Assembly: GCA_016185915.1 (NCBI GenBank)
Contig: JACPMP010000090.1
Location: 1 to 8,238, forward strand
Length of the DNA stretch: 8,238 nt
Source of the DNA: Candidatus Woesearchaeota archaeon
GTDB lineage: Archaea; Nanobdellota; Nanobdellia; Woesearchaeales; GW2011-AR4
Direction: 5' to 3'
Shown here: positions 5,641 to 8,238 of the stretch, piece after piece
Position numbering within the stretch: the first letter of the stretch is position 1
How the letters are laid out: the number at the start of each line of letters is the position of its first letter
The notes under the pieces: generated by a model
Told to the model about the DNA's origin: nothing
Databases searched by the model: none
What the model saw: only the letters and a program-made list of their open reading frames with translations
Program-made: the position numbers and the translations under genes

Positions 5641-5836
5641 TCAATCCGCCGCTTCGCGACAAATTTTACACTCGGCGAAAAATTTACTGCCAATAATTTT
5701 TCGCCTCGAATACATTGACGATAAATAGGCGAGGTTTCGCGGGTAAATGGTGAGCGAGGTTCGCCGAGCTCACCTCGCATGTCACTGGCAGAAAAGCGAA
5801 ACCGAGCACTAACATATGCCGAAGGCGGATTGAATT
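5638..5836. ncRNA. GC-rich structured intergenic element (candidate ncRNA or leader)
   Basis: A 13-bp perfect inverted repeat bounds the element: AATTCAATCCGCC (5638-5650) and GGCGGATTGAATT (5824-5836). Inside are an 11-bp hairpin, GGCGAAAAATT (5674-5684) with AATTTTTCGCC (5695-5705), an 8-bp pairing of 5733-5740 with 5796-5803, and nested within it a hairpin at 5749-5774. In plus-strand form that hairpin has a 7-bp stem, a symmetric GA/GA internal loop, and GG-UUCG-CC at the tip. The loop of the first hairpin (CTGCCA, 5687-5692) can also pair with TGGCAG (5786-5791), a possible pseudoknot. The GA tandem and UUCG loop favour RNA from the plus strand, as does the T-rich tract after it; yet on the minus strand it would be the glyS leader. 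No RNase P, SRP or known riboswitch consensus is recognised. A small inverted-repeat mobile element is the main alternative; no target duplication is evident. Confidence 0.55.
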
Positions 5837-5893
5837 TTGTTAATTATATTTAATAGTTATTTTTTATTGAATTTTCTTTTGTTTCTTTTTAAT
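5837..5893 (+). terminator. T-rich tract after the structured element
   Basis: The plus strand here has repeated T runs (for example TTATTTTTTATT, CTTTTG, TTTTTAATTTTATTG) directly after the outer stem of the structured element. No plus-strand gene ends nearby, so a terminator for plus-strand RNA from that element is the simplest use. The minus strand is A-rich, so no terminator is seen between the DUF475 gene and glyS. Confidence 0.35.
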
Positions 5894-5894
5894 T

Positions 5895-6818
5895 TTATTG
5901 TTTTTTAATCGCTCTAATTGATTTCCAAAAGAAATATCCAATTATGGTAAAAGTAGTAATTGGTGAAACCCATTCTGGAATATGAAAGCCAAAGCTGTCT
6001 GCTAGCATTATTATGCCAAGTGCAAGTATGGAGTACATTGCACCATTCTTGAGGTATTTATACTTTTTAACATTCTTAATGTTGCTTACTGTCAATTTCC
6101 TAACGACAAAAGCCCCTATGCCATTTCCAATAAGAATTAAAGGAATAGAAAATGTGAAAGCAAAAGCACCTAAAATTCCATCAATTGAAAACGTTGTATC
6201 TATAACTTCAAGATAAAAAATCTTGCTTATATCACTCATGTTTCCGCTTCCGTCCAGCATTCGCTTTTCCGCTTGCTCTGCATTCTCCTTAAATCCATGA
6301 GTTATGAAAAAGGCAGTTGAGCCGACAACAGCGCCAAAAGCCATCAACGGGTTATTTTTAATCGATAGCCACACGATTAATGAAAGCAGGACAGATACAA
6401 CTGCGAAAAACCAAACACCATGCCTTTGTATCAATTCTTCGCCTGCCAATCCATAATGTTTGGGCTCTAAAAACAGCCAATGGAAGAATAAAAATACAAG
6501 AAAGGTGCCCCCTCCGACCAGCAGAATAGGGGCAGATTTTTCTATCACCTCCTTTATTGCAGGGTCAGAGCTAAACGATGCTGCAAATGAGCCAATAAAC
6601 CCTAAGCTTGGATTGCTTGCCCATACTATAACCCATGGCAGCAATCCTCTAACAAGAAAAACAGCGATAATAATGCCCCAAAACAAGAACCATTTTCTTG
6701 CCTTTTTTGACATTGTTCCAAGAACTTCTGCATTGATGATTGCATTGTCTACACTGATGATTAATTCAAAGAGTGCTAAACCAGAAACAATTAATGCAAT
6801 CGAAAACCAATCAGCCAT
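5895..6818 (-). CDS. DUF475/TerC-family integral membrane protein
   Basis: The 307-residue product has about 7-9 hydrophobic segments. It carries the paired acidic motifs of the TerC superfamily: 'ELIISVDNAI' (18-27, E18, D24, N25) in the first helix and 'YLEVIDTTFSIDGILGAF' (202-219, E204, D207, D213) in the second half. Those residues lie in membrane helices and are thought to bind a metal ion; relatives are linked to tellurite resistance and manganese export. The 'HGFKENAEQAEKRMLDGSG' loop (174-192) and overall length fit the DUF475 subgroup. The substrate is not known from sequence. The start at 6818 places the first motif at the usual depth; there is no Shine-Dalgarno, and the 12 nt AATCAAAAATGG around the start are identical to those at glyS. 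It points in the same direction as glyS, 283 bp upstream of it, and is divergent from the lipoprotein gene. Confidence 0.9.
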   Translation of the reverse strand: MADWFSIALIVSGLALFELIISVDNAIINAEVLGTMSKKARKWFLFWGIIIAVFLVRGLLPWVIVWASNPSLGFIGSFAASFSSDPAIKEVIEKSAPILLVGGGTFLVFLFFHWLFLEPKHYGLAGEELIQRHGVWFFAVVSVLLSLIVWLSIKNNPLMAFGAVVGSTAFFITHGFKENAEQAEKRMLDGSGNMSDISKIFYLEVIDTTFSIDGILGAFAFTFSIPLILIGNGIGAFVVRKLTVSNIKNVKKYKYLKNGAMYSILALGIIMLADSFGFHIPEWVSPITTFTIIGYFFWKSIRAIKKQ

Positions 6819-6842
6819 TTTTGATTAAAGCAATAAGCTTAG

Positions 6843-6851
6843 GTTAAAAAG
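6843..6851 (-). promoter_or_regulatory. Possible TATA box of the DUF475 gene
   Basis: CTTTTTAAC on the minus strand is centred about 29 nt upstream of the ATG. The match to a TATA box is weak; its distance fits a leaderless start, in line with the lack of a Shine-Dalgarno. Confidence 0.3.
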
Positions 6852-6898
6852 ATTGCGGTGTTTTACTAATTGGTCATAATATCAAACATAAAATTTCA

Positions 6899-6910
6899 AA
6901 AAATATATAA
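6899..6910 (+). promoter_or_regulatory. TATA box of the first lipoprotein gene
   Basis: AAATATATAA (6901-6910) is centred about 31 nt before the ATG at 6937, so transcription should begin within a few nt of the start codon. AAGGAG at 6909-6914 looks like a Shine-Dalgarno but is 22 nt from the ATG and overlaps the TATA box, so it is not likely to be in the message. Confidence 0.5.
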
Positions 6911-6936
6911 GGAGCACACAAAAATAATCATTTACT

Positions 6937-7833
6937 ATGAGATTACGCCATACAGTATCTATATTGATTCTTTCTTTGGTATTTATCAGTAGCTGCGCAA
7001 AAACTACCACTGATACTTCTTCCTGCGATAATATTCAAGACTTTAATAAAAGAGATTTCTGTTATTGGGATTTAGCTAAAGAAAAAAAAGATTTTAGAGT
7101 TTGCAATAAGTTCCAAAAACCAAATACTCTTATATGGATAACTCAAAGAGATTTTTGTTATGCTGATGTAGCCGCAGTAAAACAAGACGTTGCTATTTGT
7201 GAAAAAGTTCCAATTAAACGGTCACTTCTTTCTCCTACAGCTACTAATAGAGACCCATGTTACACTGGCGTAGCAAAATCAAGACATGACTTCTCTATTT
7301 GTAACAAAGTTGAACATCAAGGCAGCAAAGATTTATGTTACCGAGAAGTTGTTAGAGAAATAAAAGACATAAACATTTGCGATAAAATTCAACCTCAACT
7401 AAATATAGATTCATGTTACTTTGAAGTTGCTGTAGCAAAACAAGATATAACTGTTTGTGATAAGATTCAAAGTAAAACTACTAAGGACATCTGTTATCAT
7501 GAAGCCTCACAACAGAGTCAGGACATTTCTGGTTGTGCAAAGATTGCCGACCAAAGAAAGAGTGATGAATGTTACCACCAAAAAGCCATAATGAAAAAAG
7601 ATATCTCTATATGTGATAATACAAAAGGCGAATACAGCAAAGAATATTGTTATGCTGATGTAGCTGAAATACGACAAGAAGTTGCAATATGCGATAAAAT
7701 AACAGATAATCTTGCTAAAGATTCTTGTTATAATAAAGTAGCCCAAGCCAAAAAAGATTTGACTATTTGTGATAAGATTCGTAATCAGGATGAAACAGAT
7801 TTCTGTAAAACTAGTATAACTAAATCTAAATAA
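6937..7833 (+). CDS. Lipoprotein with nine Cys-Tyr repeats
   Basis: A hydrophobic signal segment (about 7-19) ends in a lipobox 'FISSC', so Cys20 is probably lipid-modified and the protein anchored on the outer face of the cell membrane. Residues 40-287 hold nine repeats of the pattern D-x-C-Y-x(12)-C-(D/N)-K; repeats 3-9 are exactly 26 residues, the first two are 32 and 34. Outside the lipobox there are 20 cysteines (30, 42, 56 ... 278, 290), and from 108 to 290 the spacing alternates 14 and 12 without exception. The even number and spacing suggest extracellular disulfides pinning two short helices per repeat into a solenoid. No enzymatic motif is visible; a binding or surface-structural role is inferred. 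I recall similar repeats in other DPANN proteins. A related gene follows 83 bp later. The start gives a normal signal peptide. Confidence 0.85.
   Translation: MRLRHTVSILILSLVFISSCAKTTTDTSSCDNIQDFNKRDFCYWDLAKEKKDFRVCNKFQKPNTLIWITQRDFCYADVAAVKQDVAICEKVPIKRSLLSPTATNRDPCYTGVAKSRHDFSICNKVEHQGSKDLCYREVVREIKDINICDKIQPQLNIDSCYFEVAVAKQDITVCDKIQSKTTKDICYHEASQQSQDISGCAKIADQRKSDECYHQKAIMKKDISICDNTKGEYSKEYCYADVAEIRQEVAICDKITDNLAKDSCYNKVAQAKKDLTICDKIRNQDETDFCKTSITKSK
7054..7797 (+). repeat. 78-bp coding repeats (nine units)
   Basis: This is the DNA for the cysteine repeats of the first lipoprotein. Units 3-9 have a strict 78-bp period; units 1 and 2 are longer by 6 and 8 codons. At nucleotide level the copies are well diverged, with only short runs such as TGTTAT and TGTGATAA(A/G)AT shared, so the repeat is old and held at protein level. 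Confidence 0.85.
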
Positions 7834-7881
7834 TCTATTCTTTTAAAATTTATTGTAATCAATCGATTTGAAAATAAGCAA

Positions 7882-7892
7882 AATATTAAATA
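7882..7892 (+). promoter_or_regulatory. TATA-like box of the second lipoprotein gene
   Basis: ATATTAAATA (about 7883-7891) is centred near 30 nt upstream of ATG 7917, matching the leaderless spacing of the first lipoprotein gene. This suggests that the two paralogues are transcribed separately. The T-rich stretch after 7833 (TCTATTCTTTT) may end the upstream message. Confidence 0.4.
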
Positions 7893-7916
7893 GTTGTTCT
7901 AAATTAAAATTATAAT

Positions 7917-8238
7917 ATGCACAAAATAAATAAAATAAGTTTGTTATTTCTCTTATTTACCGTTTTGATATTATCTAGTTGTAGTCCAAAAATAGAGAAG
8001 ATTGAAAAAATAGAAAAGCTTGAGTCTAGTCCTGAATGCCCGAATTTAATCAAATTTGCTGGGAAAGATATTCTTCAAACTCAAGCTGGGAAAGATGCAT
8101 GCTTGTCAGAGATAGGTCTAAAACAAGATAACTCTGCAATTTGTGAAAAAATAAAAACACCAAGATCCAGATTTCAATGTCTTGGCGTTACTAAAAGAGA
8201 CTTCTCGCAATGCGATAAGGTACAAGGTACAGCAGATA
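7917..8238 (+). CDS. Second cysteine-repeat lipoprotein (3' partial)
   Basis: The frame is open from ATG 7917 to the right edge; 107 codons are visible. The product starts with a signal segment 'SLLFLLFTVLILSSC' (8-22), with Cys22 as the lipidation site. A low-complexity charged linker of 'KIE' units (25-34) follows, then cysteine repeats of the same kind as in the neighbour: 'DACLSEIGLKQDNSAICEKI' keeps the C-x13-C spacing and 'ICEKI' ending, while the next unit ('CLGVTKRDFSQCDKV') is three residues shorter. Tyr after the first cysteine is replaced by Leu here, so this is a diverged paralogue rather than a copy. Likely exported and anchored like its neighbour; function unknown. A TATA-like box about 30 nt upstream suggests its own promoter. 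Confidence 0.8.
   Translation, partial: MHKINKISLLFLLFTVLILSSCSPKIEKIEKIEKLESSPECPNLIKFAGKDILQTQAGKDACLSEIGLKQDNSAICEKIKTPRSRFQCLGVTKRDFSQCDKVQGTAD

Noticed and set aside
5638..5836. yybP-ykoY-type manganese riboswitch for the TerC-family gene
   Set aside because: The element lies downstream of the DUF475 gene, not in its leader, and the family's conserved loop motifs are not seen.
5638..5836. RNase P RNA or SRP RNA
   Set aside because: I looked on both strands for the conserved RNase P core (GAGGAAA-type) and for the SRP helix 8 motif and found neither. Size alone is not enough.
5638..5836. Insertion sequence
   Set aside because: At about 199 bp there is no transposase, and no convincing target-site duplication flanks the 13-bp ends. 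A MITE-like element remains possible, so I did not call it mobile.
6013..6828. Two open frames on the plus strand inside the DUF475 gene
   Set aside because: They are antisense to a conserved membrane protein and show no family resemblance.
7507..7746. Hydrophobic open frame on the minus strand in the first lipoprotein gene
   Set aside because: It is the antisense of the cysteine repeats; its Phe/Ile richness comes from the Lys/Asp codons on the other strand.
7054..7797. CRISPR array
   Set aside because: The 78-bp periodicity is within a coding sequence, the units are diverged, and the period reflects protein repeats.

Overview
The window looks archaeal, most likely from a small-genome, AT-rich DPANN-type lineage (Woesearchaeota/Pacearchaeota-like). 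The reasons are the archaeal/eukaryotic-type glycyl-tRNA synthetase, TATA-box promoters about 27-32 nt upstream of start codons (leaderless layout), Shine-Dalgarno sites mainly at operon-internal genes, and lipoproteins with Cys-Tyr repeats of a kind I associate with DPANN genomes. The lineage is inferred, not proven.

Left third (1-2922): an accessory, defence-like region. It opens with the C-terminal part of a Type IIG-like (Eco57I/TaqI-like) DNA methyltransferase with its target-recognition domain, coupled by a 4-bp overlap to a small two-helix membrane protein. A DUF3800 protein (predicted RNase H-fold nuclease) follows on the opposite strand. Then comes a 59-codon copy of the methyltransferase C-terminus, so the membrane-protein and DUF3800 genes sit between two ungapped direct repeats. 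Between the convergent genes is a short hairpin element behind a good TATA box. A CxxC/CxxC zinc-ribbon protein closes the region.

Middle (2960-4073): a compact three-gene operon with its own TATA box and Shine-Dalgarno. It encodes two small proteins of unknown function and a 210-residue protein that resembles a minimal caspase-fold (C25/CHAT-like) protease. It ends tail-to-tail with glyS.

Right half (4073-8238): glyS (-), a roughly 200-bp GC-rich, highly structured intergenic element, a DUF475/TerC-family membrane protein (-), and two tandem lipoprotein genes (+) built on cysteine repeats. The second lipoprotein gene runs off the window.

The parts most worth following up are the caspase-like operon, the structured element at 5638-5836, the hairpin element at 1600-1670 (which shares the 10-mer GCGGGTAAAT with it), the duplicated methyltransferase tail, and the regular 14/12 cysteine ladder of the lipoproteins.
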